From an uncultured Paracoccaceae bacterium (GTDB lineage: Bacteria; Pseudomonadota; Alphaproteobacteria; Rhodobacterales; Rhodobacteraceae), in contig CANMTR010000012.1 of NCBI GenBank assembly GCA_947500825.1, positions 1 to 64,000 of the forward strand: DNA of 64,000 bases, written 5' to 3'. Every line of letters starts with the position of its first letter. Within the stretch, counting starts at the first letter, position 1. A program made the translations under genes and the position numbers. The notes under the pieces are model-generated. The model had not been told where the DNA came from. It saw only the letters and a program-made list of their open reading frames with translations, and searched no databases. Positions 54,889 through 63,777 of this stretch are shown in pieces.

Positions 54889-55788
54889 ATGACAGCCAAG
54901 ATCCTCGACGGCCGCGCCTTCGCGGACACGACCCGCGCCCGGGTCGCCGAGCACGTGACCCGCCTGCGCAACGACCACGGCCTCGTTCCCGGCCTCGCGG
55001 TCGTCCTGGTGGGGGAGGACCCGGCGAGCCAGGTCTATGTCCGCTCCAAGGGCCGCAAGACCCGCGAGGCGGGGATGGAGAGCTTCGAGCATCTCCTGCC
55101 CGCCGACACGCCCGAAGGCGACCTCCTGGCCCTGGTCGAGCGTCTGAACGCCGACCCGGCCGTCCACGGCATCCTCGTGCAGCTCCCGCTCCCCGACCAC
55201 GTCGACGCGGCCCGCGTGCTCGACGCGATCTCGCCGGCCAAGGACGTGGACGGCTTCCACGTCCTCAACGTGGGCCGGCTCGGCACGGGGCAGGGGGCGA
55301 TGGTGCCCTGCACGCCGCTGGGATGCCTGATGCTCCTGCGCGACCACCTGGGCGACATGTCCGGCCTCGACGCGGTGATCCTGGGCCGCTCCAACATCGT
55401 CGGCAAGCCCATGGCCCAGCTTCTGCTGGCCGAGAACTGCACCGTGACGATCGCCCATTCGCGCACCCGCGACCTCGACGCCCTTGTCCGACGGGCCGAC
55501 ATCCTGGTGGCCGCGGTGGGCCGCCCCGGCATGGTCCCGGGCGGCTGGGTCAAGCCCGGCGCCACGGTGCTCGATGTCGGGATCAACCGCCTCCCCGCCG
55601 AGGAGGAGGGCGGCAAGACCCGCCTCGTGGGCGACGTGGACTTTGCCTCCGCGGCCGAGGTGGCCGGGGCCATCACCCCGGTCCCCGGCGGGGTCGGGCC
55701 CATGACCATCGCCTGCCTTCTGGCCAACACGGTGGCGGCCTGCTGCCGGATCAACGGATTGCGACCTCCGGAGGGGCTGACGCCCTAA
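54889..55788 (+). CDS. folD: Methylene-THF dehydrogenase/methenyl-THF cyclohydrolase
   Basis: FolD interconverts 5,10-methylene-THF and 10-formyl-THF. The 299-residue protein shows the catalytic Lys in [45 protein letters not shown] and the NADP loop [14 protein letters not shown], and ends in [21 protein letters not shown] 54889 begins MTAKILDG; the ribosome site is weak. It is 37 bases upstream of the formate dehydrogenase genes on the same strand, which suggests a joint role in oxidising C1 units to CO2. Confidence 0.96.
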   Translation: MTAKILDGRAFADTTRARVAEHVTRLRNDHGLVPGLAVVLVGEDPASQVYVRSKGRKTREAGMESFEHLLPADTPEGDLLALVERLNADPAVHGILVQLPLPDHVDAARVLDAISPAKDVDGFHVLNVGRLGTGQGAMVPCTPLGCLMLLRDHLGDMSGLDAVILGRSNIVGKPMAQLLLAENCTVTIAHSRTRDLDALVRRADILVAAVGRPGMVPGGWVKPGATVLDVGINRLPAEEEGGKTRLVGDVDFASAAEVAGAITPVPGGVGPMTIACLLANTVAACCRINGLRPPEGLTP

Positions 55789-55825
55789 TCGGGGTCGTTA
55801 GGGTGGCGATCGAGGGAGGACGATC

Positions 55826-57502
55826 ATGAACGACCTAACGCCCGGCGGAGGGCGCCGCCGCTCCGTCGCGACCACCAAGGGGCGCATGCTCGACGAGGCC
55901 GCGCTCATGGAGGTGCGCGCCATCGTCGGGGGCGCACCCGTCCGCGACCGGCTGATCGAGTATCTCCACGGCGTCCAGGACGCCTTCGGCCACGTCTCCG
56001 CCCCCCATCTCCACGCGCTCGCCCACGTGTTGCGCATCGGGCAGGCCGAGGTCTACGAGGTCGCCTCCTTCTACGATTTCTTCGACCTGGTGAAGGAGGG
56101 CGAGGCGCCCCCGCCCGAGGTCACGATAAAGGTCTGCGACGGCGTCGCCTGCATGATGGCCGGCGCCGAGGCGCTGATCTCGGAGTTGCGCGCGGGCACC
56201 GACCCGGCCCGCGTCCGGGTCCTGCGCGCACCCTGCATGGGCGGTTGCGACGTGGCCCCCGCGGCCCGGGTGGGCGACCGCGAGGTGGGCCTCGCGGACG
56301 CGGACAAGCTCGCCGCCATGGCCCTCGCGGGCGAGACGGACCTGCGCCTGCCCGCCTACGAAGGGCTCGACGCCTACCGCGCCGCGGGCGGCTACGCCCA
56401 GCTCGAGCGGGTCCGCTCCGGCGCGCTCTCCGTGGACGACGTGATCTCCGAGCTGGAGAACTCCTGCCTCAAGGGGCTGGGCGGCGCGGGCTTCGTCACC
56501 GGCATTAAGTGGAAGCTGGTCCGCCGCAACCCCGGCCCGCGCCTGATGACCGTCAACGCCGACGAGGGCGAGCCCGGCACCTTCAAGGACCGCTACCACA
56601 TGGAGCGCACGCCCCACCGCTTCCTCGAAGGCGCCCTGATCGGCGCCCACGTGGTCGAGGCGGAGCGGATCTACGTCTACATGCGCGCCGAGTACCCGGC
56701 CGCGATCGAGATCGTGCGCCGCGAGATCGCCGCGCTGGAGGAGGCGGGGATCGCCGCGCCGGGCTTTCTGGAACTGCGCCGCGGCGCGGGCGCCTATATC
56801 TGCGGCGAAGAGAGCGCCATGGTCGAATCGCTCGAGGGCAAGCGCGGCCTGCCGCGCCTCAGGCCCCCGGTGATCGGCCAGGTGGGGCTGTTCGGCCGGC
56901 CCACGCTCAACAACAACGTCGAGACCCTGCACTGGGTGCCCCGCATCCTTGAGAACGGGATCGAGTGGTTCGAGGGGCTGGGCAAGCCCGACCATCCCGG
57001 CCAGCGGTCGTGGTCGGTCTCTGGCCGCGTCGCGCGCCCGGGCCTCGTGGAGGCGCCCGCCGGCTCCACGGTCCGCGAGCTGATCGCGGCCTGCGGCGGC
57101 ATGGCCGAGGGGCACGAGTTCAAGGCGTTCCTGCCCGGCGGGGCCTCGGGCGGCATGCTGCCCGCCTCCGAGGGCGACACCCCGCTCGATTTCGGCGGGC
57201 GGCTCGCCGAACTCGGCGCCTTCGTGGGGTCCCACGCCGTGGTCGTCTTCTCCCAGGCCGACAACATGCGCGACGTCTGCCTCAACCTGATCGATTTCTT
57301 CGCCCACGAAAGCTGCGGGCAATGCACGCCGTGCCGCGGGGGCACCGAGAAGATGGCGCAGATCCTGCGCCGCGACCCGATCGACGAGGACACGATCCGC
57401 GACCTCGACCAGGTCATGCGCGATGCCTCCATCTGCGGGCTGGGCCAGGCGGCGCCGAACCCGGTCGCCCATCTCCTCACCCATTTCCGCGACGACCTGT
57501 GA
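55826..57502 (+). CDS. Formate dehydrogenase NuoE/NuoF-type fused subunit (FdsG+FdsB)
   Basis: The 558-residue protein fuses two electron-transfer modules usually encoded separately. Residues ~1-150 are thioredoxin-like [2Fe-2S] NuoE/FdsG (C-x4-C in VCDGVACMMAG, C-x3-C in APCMGGCDVAP). Residues ~180-555 are NuoF/FdsB: flavin/NAD motif KGLGGAGFVTGIKWK, NADEGEPGTFKDR, ICGEESAMVESLEG, and the [4Fe-4S] cysteines ESCGQCTPCRGG plus ASICGLGQ. It would pass electrons from formate to NAD+. Direct partner: the molybdenum subunit 70 bases downstream. Confidence 0.92.
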   Translation: MNDLTPGGGRRRSVATTKGRMLDEAALMEVRAIVGGAPVRDRLIEYLHGVQDAFGHVSAPHLHALAHVLRIGQAEVYEVASFYDFFDLVKEGEAPPPEVTIKVCDGVACMMAGAEALISELRAGTDPARVRVLRAPCMGGCDVAPAARVGDREVGLADADKLAAMALAGETDLRLPAYEGLDAYRAAGGYAQLERVRSGALSVDDVISELENSCLKGLGGAGFVTGIKWKLVRRNPGPRLMTVNADEGEPGTFKDRYHMERTPHRFLEGALIGAHVVEAERIYVYMRAEYPAAIEIVRREIAALEEAGIAAPGFLELRRGAGAYICGEESAMVESLEGKRGLPRLRPPVIGQVGLFGRPTLNNNVETLHWVPRILENGIEWFEGLGKPDHPGQRSWSVSGRVARPGLVEAPAGSTVRELIAACGGMAEGHEFKAFLPGGASGGMLPASEGDTPLDFGGRLAELGAFVGSHAVVVFSQADNMRDVCLNLIDFFAHESCGQCTPCRGGTEKMAQILRRDPIDEDTIRDLDQVMRDASICGLGQAAPNPVAHLLTHFRDDL

Positions 57503-57572
57503 TGCGCCCCCCCGTCTCCTCACCCTTTTCCAAGTACCCATCGACGTCCCAGCACGCGCCGGAGGTTTCCCC

Positions 57573-60356
57573 ATGTCCAAGACCGTGACCATCACCCTCG
57601 ACGGCACCCTGGTCGAGGTCGAGGAGGGGCAGACCATCTGGCAGGCCGCCAAGGGGCAGGGCACCACGATCCCGCACCTGTGCTGGCGCGACGCGCCCGC
57701 CTACCGCGCCGACGGCAACTGCCGCTCCTGCATGGTGGAGGTGGAGGGCGAGCGCGTTCTCGCGGCCTCCTGCGCGCGCCGGGTCGCCGACGGCATGGTG
57801 GTGCGCACCGACACCGACCGGGCCCGCAAGTCGCGCGAGATGGTGTTCGAGATGCTGGGCGCCGACATGGGCGCGCCCGATGCCTCCGCCGACGGCGAGG
57901 CCCCGTTCTGGACCTGGGCGCGCGACATGGGGATCGAGGACCGCGTGACCGGCGACCGGCTCCCCTCCAAGTTCGGCCCCCACGACACCCCCGAGCACGA
58001 CGCGACGAACCCCGCCATCGCCGTCAACCTCGACGCCTGCATCGCGTGCAACCTGTGCGTCCGCGCCTGCCGCGAGGTGCAGGTCAACGACGTCATGGGC
58101 ATGGCCGGGCGCGGCCACCACACGATCCCGGTCTTCGACCAGCACGACCCCATGGGCCACTCCACCTGCGTGACCTGCGGCGAATGCGTCCAGGCCTGCC
58201 CCACCGGCGCGCTGATGGAAAAGACCCTCCTCGACACCGCCGCCCGCACCCGCACCGTCCCCGACGAGAAGATCGAGGAGGTCGACAGCGTCTGCCCGTT
58301 CTGCGGCGTGGGCTGCCAGACGAAGGTCGCCGTGGCGGACGGACGGATCGTGCGCGTGGACGGCCGCGACGGCCCCGCGAACGAGAACCGCCTCTGCGTC
58401 AAGGGCCGCTTCGGCTACGATTACGCCATGAGCGAGCGCCGCCTGACCGTTCCCCTCGTGCGCCGCGACGGGGCCGACAAGCCGCTCGCCCTCCACGACG
58501 ACCCCATGTCCCAGTTCCGCGAGGCCACCTGGGAGGAGGCGATGGAGCGCGCCGCCGGCGGCCTCACCGGCGTGCGCGACCGCGACGGCGGGCAGGCGAT
58601 CGCGGGCTTCGGCTCCGCCAAGGGCTCCAACGAGGAGGCGTATCTCTTCCAGAAGCTCATCCGGGCGGGCTTCGGCACCAACAACGTCGATCACTGCACG
58701 CGGCTCTGCCACGCCTCCTCGGTCTCCGCACTGCTCGAAGGGGTGGGCTCGGGCGCGGTCTCGGCGCCCTTCATGGATGCCCACAAGGCCGATTGCGTGA
58801 TCGTCATCGGCGCGCGGCCCACGGTGAACCACCCCGTCGCCGCGACCTACTTCAAGCGCGCGGCGAAGCGCGGCACCAAGCTCGTGGTCTGCGACCCCCG
58901 CGGCCAGGACCTGATGACCCACGCCACCCACTCCCTGCAATTCAAGCCGGGAACGGACGTGGCGCTCCTCAACGCCATGCTCCACGTTATCGTGGAGGAG
59001 CGGCTCTACGACGAGCAGTACATCCAGGCCAACGTGGCCGAGTTCGACGCCCTGAAGGCCAAGGTCGCCGACTTCCCGCCGGAGGCCATGGCCGACACCG
59101 TGGGCATCGACGCGCGCACCATCCGCGAGGTCGCCCGCCTCTACGCCACGTCCCAACGCTCGATGATCTTCTGGGGCATGGGGATCAGCCAGCATGTCCA
59201 CGGCACCGACAACTCGCGCTGCCTGATCGCGCTGGCGCTGATCACCGGCCATATCGGGCGCCCGGGCACCGGCCTGCACCCGCTCAGGGGCCAGAACAAC
59301 GTCCAGGGCGCCTCCGACGCGGGCCTCATCCCCATGAGCTACCCCGACTACAAGCGCGTGGACGATTCAGACGTCCGCGCCCGGCTGGAGGACGTCTGGG
59401 GCCGCCCGCTGGACATGAACGCCGGCCTCACGGTGGTCGAGGTCGTCCACGCTATCCACGACGGCGACGTCAAGGGCATGTACATCATGGGCGAGAACCC
59501 GGCCATGTCCGACCCCGACCAGACCCATGCCCGTGCCGCGCTGGGCAAGCTCGAGCATCTCGTGGTGCAGGACATCTTCTTCACCGAGACGTGCCAGTTC
59601 GCCGACGTGATCCTGCCCGCCTCCTCCCATGCCGAGAAGCGCGGCACCTACACCAACACCAACCGCCAGGTGCAGATGGGCCGCCCCGCCATGGCGCTCC
59701 CGGGCGAGGCGCGCCAGGACCTCGACATCCTGATCGACCTCGGGGCGCGCTGCGGGCTCGACTGGTCCTACGACGGGCCGGCGGCGGTCTATGCCGAGAT
59801 GGCCAGCGTCATGCCCTCGCTCGACGGCATCACCTGGGACATGATCGAGGACCGCGACTCGGTCACCTATCCGCTCAAGGGAGAGGCCGAGGAATGGGTG
59901 ATCTTCACCGACGGCTTCCCCACCGAGGACGGCCGCGGCAAGCTCGTCCCCGCCGACCTGCTCCCTCCCGACGAGGTGCCCGACGCCGACTTCCCCATGG
60001 TCCTGACCACGGGGCGGCTGCTGGAGCACTGGCATACCGGCGCCATGACCCGCACGGCCTCCGTCCTCGACCGGCTGGAGCCCGAGGGGATCGCGGCCAT
60101 GCATCCCCGCCAGATCGAGCGCATGGGCCTGACGCCGGGTCAGGCCGTGACGATCGAGACGCGGCGGGGGGGCATCACCGCCACGCTCCGCGCCGACCGG
60201 GAGGTGGCCGACAACATGGTGTTCATCCCGTTCTGCTTCGTGGAATCGGCGGCCAACATGCTCACCAACCCGCAGCTCGACCCCTACGGCAAGATCCCGG
60301 AGTTCAAGTTCTGTGCCGCCCGCGTCTTCGGCACCGTGGCGGAGGCCGCCGAATAG
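57573..60356 (+). CDS. NAD-dependent formate dehydrogenase, molybdenum subunit
   Basis: The 927-residue alpha subunit oxidises formate to CO2. Its N-terminal part is ferredoxin-like with [2Fe-2S] Cys (HLCWRDAPAYRADGNCRSC), then two [4Fe-4S] clusters (CIACNLCVRACREVQ, CVTCGECVQACPTGAL) and the catalytic domain's [4Fe-4S] (CPFCGVGCQTKVAVADG). The molybdenum/tungsten ligand is Cys, not selenocysteine, in DHCTRLCHASSVSALLEG near residue 375. The C-terminal molydopterin dinucleotide-binding domain includes LTTGRLLEHWHTGAMTR. ATG 57573 has GGAGG upstream. Neither an FdsD small subunit nor the FdhD sulfurtransferase is encoded next to it. Confidence 0.96.
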   Translation: MSKTVTITLDGTLVEVEEGQTIWQAAKGQGTTIPHLCWRDAPAYRADGNCRSCMVEVEGERVLAASCARRVADGMVVRTDTDRARKSREMVFEMLGADMGAPDASADGEAPFWTWARDMGIEDRVTGDRLPSKFGPHDTPEHDATNPAIAVNLDACIACNLCVRACREVQVNDVMGMAGRGHHTIPVFDQHDPMGHSTCVTCGECVQACPTGALMEKTLLDTAARTRTVPDEKIEEVDSVCPFCGVGCQTKVAVADGRIVRVDGRDGPANENRLCVKGRFGYDYAMSERRLTVPLVRRDGADKPLALHDDPMSQFREATWEEAMERAAGGLTGVRDRDGGQAIAGFGSAKGSNEEAYLFQKLIRAGFGTNNVDHCTRLCHASSVSALLEGVGSGAVSAPFMDAHKADCVIVIGARPTVNHPVAATYFKRAAKRGTKLVVCDPRGQDLMTHATHSLQFKPGTDVALLNAMLHVIVEERLYDEQYIQANVAEFDALKAKVADFPPEAMADTVGIDARTIREVARLYATSQRSMIFWGMGISQHVHGTDNSRCLIALALITGHIGRPGTGLHPLRGQNNVQGASDAGLIPMSYPDYKRVDDSDVRARLEDVWGRPLDMNAGLTVVEVVHAIHDGDVKGMYIMGENPAMSDPDQTHARAALGKLEHLVVQDIFFTETCQFADVILPASSHAEKRGTYTNTNRQVQMGRPAMALPGEARQDLDILIDLGARCGLDWSYDGPAAVYAEMASVMPSLDGITWDMIEDRDSVTYPLKGEAEEWVIFTDGFPTEDGRGKLVPADLLPPDEVPDADFPMVLTTGRLLEHWHTGAMTRTASVLDRLEPEGIAAMHPRQIERMGLTPGQAVTIETRRGGITATLRADREVADNMVFIPFCFVESAANMLTNPQLDPYGKIPEFKFCAARVFGTVAEAAE

Positions 60357-60384
60357 GCACTGGCGGAAGCCGAGGAACAGATCC

Positions 60385-60414
60385 CGGCCGGGGCCGCCGA
60401 AAAGGCCCCGGCCG
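60385..60414. terminator. Terminator after formate dehydrogenase operon
   Basis: CGGCCGGGGCC and GGCCCCGGCCG form a perfect 11-base stem with an 8-base loop (GCCGAAAA) in the gap between the converging fdh and lrgB genes. No T-run; placement supports it. Confidence 0.6.
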
Positions 60415-60429
60415 AGCCCGCCCGCCGGG

Positions 60430-61143
60430 TCACACGAAGAGCGAGATCAGGAGCGGCGCCAGGATCGCCGTCAGGAGCGCGTTGAGCCCCATCCCGATGC
60501 CGGAGAACGCCCCGGCGGTGGAGTTGATGCGAAACGCGTGGGCGGTGCCGATCCCGTGGGCGGCCACCCCGACGGCGAAGCCGCGCGCCCGCCAGTCGCG
60601 GACCCCGAGCGCATTCAGAAGCGGCGTGGCGATCACCGCGCCCACGATCCCGGTGATGATCACCAGCACTGCCGTCAGGCTCGGCAGGCCCCCGATCTGC
60701 TCCGACACGCCCAGCGCCACCGGCGCCGTGGCCGATTTCGGCGCGATCGACAGCAGCGTCTGGCCGCGCACCCCCAGCGCCCAGGCCACCGCCACCGCCG
60801 TCCCGATCGCGGTGACCGACCCGGCGAAGAGCGCGGCCAGCATCGGCAGGGCCGTGCGCTTCAGCCGCCCGAGGTTCTCGTGAAGCGGAAAGGCCAGCGC
60901 CACCGTCGCCGGGCCCAGCATGAAGTGGACGAACTGCGCCCCCTCGAAATACCGCTGGTAGTCGGTCCCGGTGAGCAGCAGGACCGCGCCGATCAGGATC
61001 ACCGCGATCAGAACCGGGTTGGCCAGGGGGTGGCCCACCTTGCCCGCCCCCCAGTCGGCCGCGAGATAGGCCACCAGCGTCAGCGTCAGCCACAGGAGCG
61101 GCTCCTGCGCCAGATACGTCCACAGATCCACCGCGTCACTCAT
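60430..61143 (-). CDS. LrgB-family membrane protein
   Basis: The 237-residue inner-membrane protein has about seven helices and the LrgB motifs YFEGAQFVHFMLGPATVALA near residue 65, LSIAPKSATAPVALGVSEQI near 131 and GVAAHGIGTAHAF near 193. LrgB/CidB proteins with an LrgA partner act in murein hydrolase control or, as shown for PftAB and plant PLGG1, in transport of pyruvate or glycolate/glycerate. It follows lrgA after 47 bases. Confidence 0.93.
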   Translation of the reverse strand: MSDAVDLWTYLAQEPLLWLTLTLVAYLAADWGAGKVGHPLANPVLIAVILIGAVLLLTGTDYQRYFEGAQFVHFMLGPATVALAFPLHENLGRLKRTALPMLAALFAGSVTAIGTAVAVAWALGVRGQTLLSIAPKSATAPVALGVSEQIGGLPSLTAVLVIITGIVGAVIATPLLNALGVRDWRARGFAVGVAAHGIGTAHAFRINSTAGAFSGIGMGLNALLTAILAPLLISLFV

Positions 61144-61190
61144 CGCGAACCCCCGTCGCGTCGTCGTTCATCGCCGACCCGGTCGCGCCA

Positions 61191-61544
61191 TCACTCATCG
61201 TCGGCCCCCGTCAGCCGTGCCACCGCGCGGAAGACATAGACGCCCGCCACGATCGAGGCGGCGGTGCTCACCGTCAGCGCCGCCACCAGCGCCGGCCCCT
61301 GCCGCCCGAACGTGTCCAGGTGCGCGATCACGCCCACGCCCGCCGGCACGAACAGCAGCGACAGGTGCCGCAGGATCGTCGTCGCGGTCTCCTCCAGCAT
61401 CGGGCGCAGGGCGGGACGCAGGGTCAGCGCCGCGAACATCGCCGCCAGCCCGATCACCGGGCCGGGCACCGGCAGGCCCAGGCCCCGCGCCGCCACCTCG
61501 CCGCCGAGCTGGAACACCAGCAGGATCGCCACCGCCCGGATCAT
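61191..61544 (-). CDS. CidA/LrgA-family membrane protein
   Basis: The 117-residue protein has four hydrophobic helices and conserved LGLPVPGPVIGLAAMFAAL and LSLLFVPAGVGVIAHLDTF. It is the small partner of LrgB. ATG 61544 overlaps the aldolase stop (ATGA), so the pair is encoded downstream of two metabolic enzymes instead of the usual two-component regulator. Confidence 0.92.
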   Translation of the reverse strand: MIRAVAILLVFQLGGEVAARGLGLPVPGPVIGLAAMFAALTLRPALRPMLEETATTILRHLSLLFVPAGVGVIAHLDTFGRQGPALVAALTVSTAASIVAGVYVFRAVARLTGADDE

Positions 61545-62197
61545 GGCAGGGCCCTCAGGCCGTAATCGTCGAACTTCACCAGCGTCTCCTCGATTTCGTC
61601 CGCGCCCAGGATATGCGGGCCACCCGCCTGCATCGACAGGATGTATCCCCGCGCCAGGGTTTCCAGCTCTTCCAGCCGCCACAGCGCCCGGTCAAGCCCG
61701 TCGGCGATCACCGTGGCGCCGTGATTGGCCATCAGGCAGGCCGTGCGCCCGGCCATCGCGGCCACGACCGCGTCCGACAGGGCCGCGCTGCCGAAGGTGG
61801 CGTAATCCGCCAGCGGCACGTCGTCCCCGCCGAAGGCGGCCACCATGTAATGGCAGGCGGGGATCGGCGTGCGCGCCATGGCGAGTGCGGTGGCATGGGC
61901 CGGGTGGGCATGGATCACCGCCTCCGCCCCTTCCCGCGCGACATAGAGAGCCCGGTGCAGGTGCCACTCGCTCGACGGCTTGCACGGCCCCTCCGCCGGC
62001 CCGCCCTCCAGCGGCATCCGCGCGATCGTCTCGGGCCTCATCGCGTCGTAGGGGATGCCCGAGGGCGTGATCAGCATCGCCCCCGCCACCCGCACCGACA
62101 CGTTGCCCGATGTCCCCTGGTTCAGGCCCTTCGCCTCCATGGCCCGGGCGGTCTCGATCATCGCCGCCCGCGTCTCGCGCGTGTCCTCCAGGCTCAT
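61541..62197 (-). CDS. Class II aldolase/adducin family protein
   Basis: The 218-residue enzyme resembles L-fuculose-phosphate aldolase and related zinc aldolases. GTSGNVSVRVAGAMLITPSG lies near residue 28, with PSSEWHLHRALY and zinc ligands in IHAHPAHATALA and MANHGATVIADG. Family members split sugar phosphates into a C2/C3 aldehyde and DHAP, or act on related hydroxyacids. Substrate unknown. It overlaps matB upstream and lrgA downstream. Confidence 0.9.
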   Translation of the reverse strand: MSLEDTRETRAAMIETARAMEAKGLNQGTSGNVSVRVAGAMLITPSGIPYDAMRPETIARMPLEGGPAEGPCKPSSEWHLHRALYVAREGAEAVIHAHPAHATALAMARTPIPACHYMVAAFGGDDVPLADYATFGSAALSDAVVAAMAGRTACLMANHGATVIADGLDRALWRLEELETLARGYILSMQAGGPHILGADEIEETLVKFDDYGLRALP

Positions 62198-63672
62198 GCG
62201 AAGGTCCCCCTCAGCCGCTCGCGCAGCTCGGCCTTCTGGATCTTGCCCATGGCGTTGCGCGGCAGCGCGTCCACCACCTCGTAGGCCTTGGGCCGCTTGT
62301 AATCCGCGAGCTGCTGCGCCGCGGCCTGGGCCAGCAGGTCCAGGTCCGGCGGCCCTTCGGCCACCACCACCGCAACGACGCCCTCGCCGAAATCGGGGTG
62401 GGGCACGCCGATCACCGCCGTCTCCACCACGCCGGGCGCGGCGTCGAGCACCTGCTCCACCTCCTTGGGATAGACGTTGTAGCCGCCCGAGATCACCAGG
62501 TCCTTGCCGCGGCCGACGATGGTGACGTAGCCGTCGGTGTCGATCGCCCCGAGGTCCCCGGTCGTGAACCAGCCCTCGGGGCCCAGCTCCTCGGCCGTCT
62601 TGTCGGGCATCCGCCAGTAGCCGGGGAACACGTTGGGCCCGCGCACCTCGATCATGCCGATCTCGCCCGCGGGCAGCGCCCCGTCCTCGCCCGTCACCCG
62701 GACCTCGGTGCCGGGCAGGGGCAGGCCCACGGTCCCCGCCCGCCGCTCGCCCCCGTAGGGGTTGGAAGTGTTCATCCCCGTCTCCGTCATCCCGTAGCGT
62801 TCCAGGATGCGGTGGCCGGTGCGGGCCTCGAACCGCGCATGGGTCTCCGCCAGGAGCGGCGCCGAGCCCGACACGAACAGGCGCATGTGCCCCGCCGCGC
62901 CGCGGTCGAACCCCTCCTCGGCCAGCAGCCGGGTATAGAAGGTCGGCACCCCCATCATCGTCGTCGCCCCCGGCAGCGCCGCGACCACGCCCCTGGCGTC
63001 GAACTTGGGCATCCAGATCATCGACGCCCCCGCCAGAAGCGTCGTGTCCACCGCCACGAACAGCCCGTGCGCGTGGAAGATCGGCAGCGCGTGGAGCAGC
63101 ACGTCGTCGCCCGTCACCTCCCAGGTCTCCACCAGCGCGCGGGCGTTCGACAGCAGGTTGCCATGGGTCAGCATCGCCCCCTTGGACCGCCCCGTGGTCC
63201 CGGAGGTATAGAGGAACGCGGCCAGATCGTCCGTCCCCCGGTCCACCGGCTCCAGCGTGCCCCCCGTTTCCGCCGTCGCCCGGGTGAAGCTGCCCTCGCC
63301 GGTGCTCGACAGGGTCAGCACGGGCACCTCCAGCGCGCCGTCCCGCGCGGGGTCGCGCACCACCAGCGCCGGCTCCGCGTCGCCCACGAAGTAGGCCACC
63401 TCCGGGTCGGTATAGGCGGGGTTCAGCGGCACGAAGATCACCCCCCGCGCGAGGCAGGCGGCATAGATCGCCAGCGCCGCCACCGACTTCTCCACCTGCA
63501 CCACCAGCCGGTCGCCGGGGACGAGCCCGCGCACGTCCAGCACCCCCGCCGCGCGGCCCGCGAGGTCCAGGAACCCGGCGTAGGACAGCGCGCCGCCGTC
63601 CGCGTCCCGGATCAGGGGCCGGTCGCTGCCCGCATGGGGGGCGAGCAATGCGTCGTGGAGCGGATTTGCCAT
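62194..63672 (-). CDS. matB: Malonyl-CoA synthetase-like AMP-forming ligase
   Basis: The 492-residue acyl-CoA ligase activates a carboxylate with ATP and CoA. Motifs are FLYTSGTTGRSKGAMLTHGN near residue 155, ERYGMTETGMNTSNPYGGER near 290 and GWFTTGDLGAIDTDGYVTIV; the catalytic Lys is in RNAMGKIQKAELRE. The N-terminus (MANPLHDALLAPHAG) and the MTETGM loop match bacterial MatB, so malonate (or methylmalonate) is the likely substrate; other short dicarboxylates remain possible. ATG 63672 is chosen over the TTG at 63684. It overlaps the aldolase gene. Confidence 0.9.
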   Translation of the reverse strand: MANPLHDALLAPHAGSDRPLIRDADGGALSYAGFLDLAGRAAGVLDVRGLVPGDRLVVQVEKSVAALAIYAACLARGVIFVPLNPAYTDPEVAYFVGDAEPALVVRDPARDGALEVPVLTLSSTGEGSFTRATAETGGTLEPVDRGTDDLAAFLYTSGTTGRSKGAMLTHGNLLSNARALVETWEVTGDDVLLHALPIFHAHGLFVAVDTTLLAGASMIWMPKFDARGVVAALPGATTMMGVPTFYTRLLAEEGFDRGAAGHMRLFVSGSAPLLAETHARFEARTGHRILERYGMTETGMNTSNPYGGERRAGTVGLPLPGTEVRVTGEDGALPAGEIGMIEVRGPNVFPGYWRMPDKTAEELGPEGWFTTGDLGAIDTDGYVTIVGRGKDLVISGGYNVYPKEVEQVLDAAPGVVETAVIGVPHPDFGEGVVAVVVAEGPPDLDLLAQAAAQQLADYKRPKAYEVVDALPRNAMGKIQKAELRERLRGTFA

Positions 63673-63777
63673 CTCTGTGCCCAATTCTTGTGCGTCACTG
63701 GGGGCGCAGGCTAGCGTGTCCGGTCCGGCAAGGCGAGGCGGGTTGCTGCCCCGGCGCGCGCCTGCCTTGATGCCCCG

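Noticed and set aside
57477-59279. 600-residue minus-strand ORF opposite formate dehydrogenase
   Set aside because: Antisense shadow of the fdh gene with repetitive His/Gly/Val composition and no motif.
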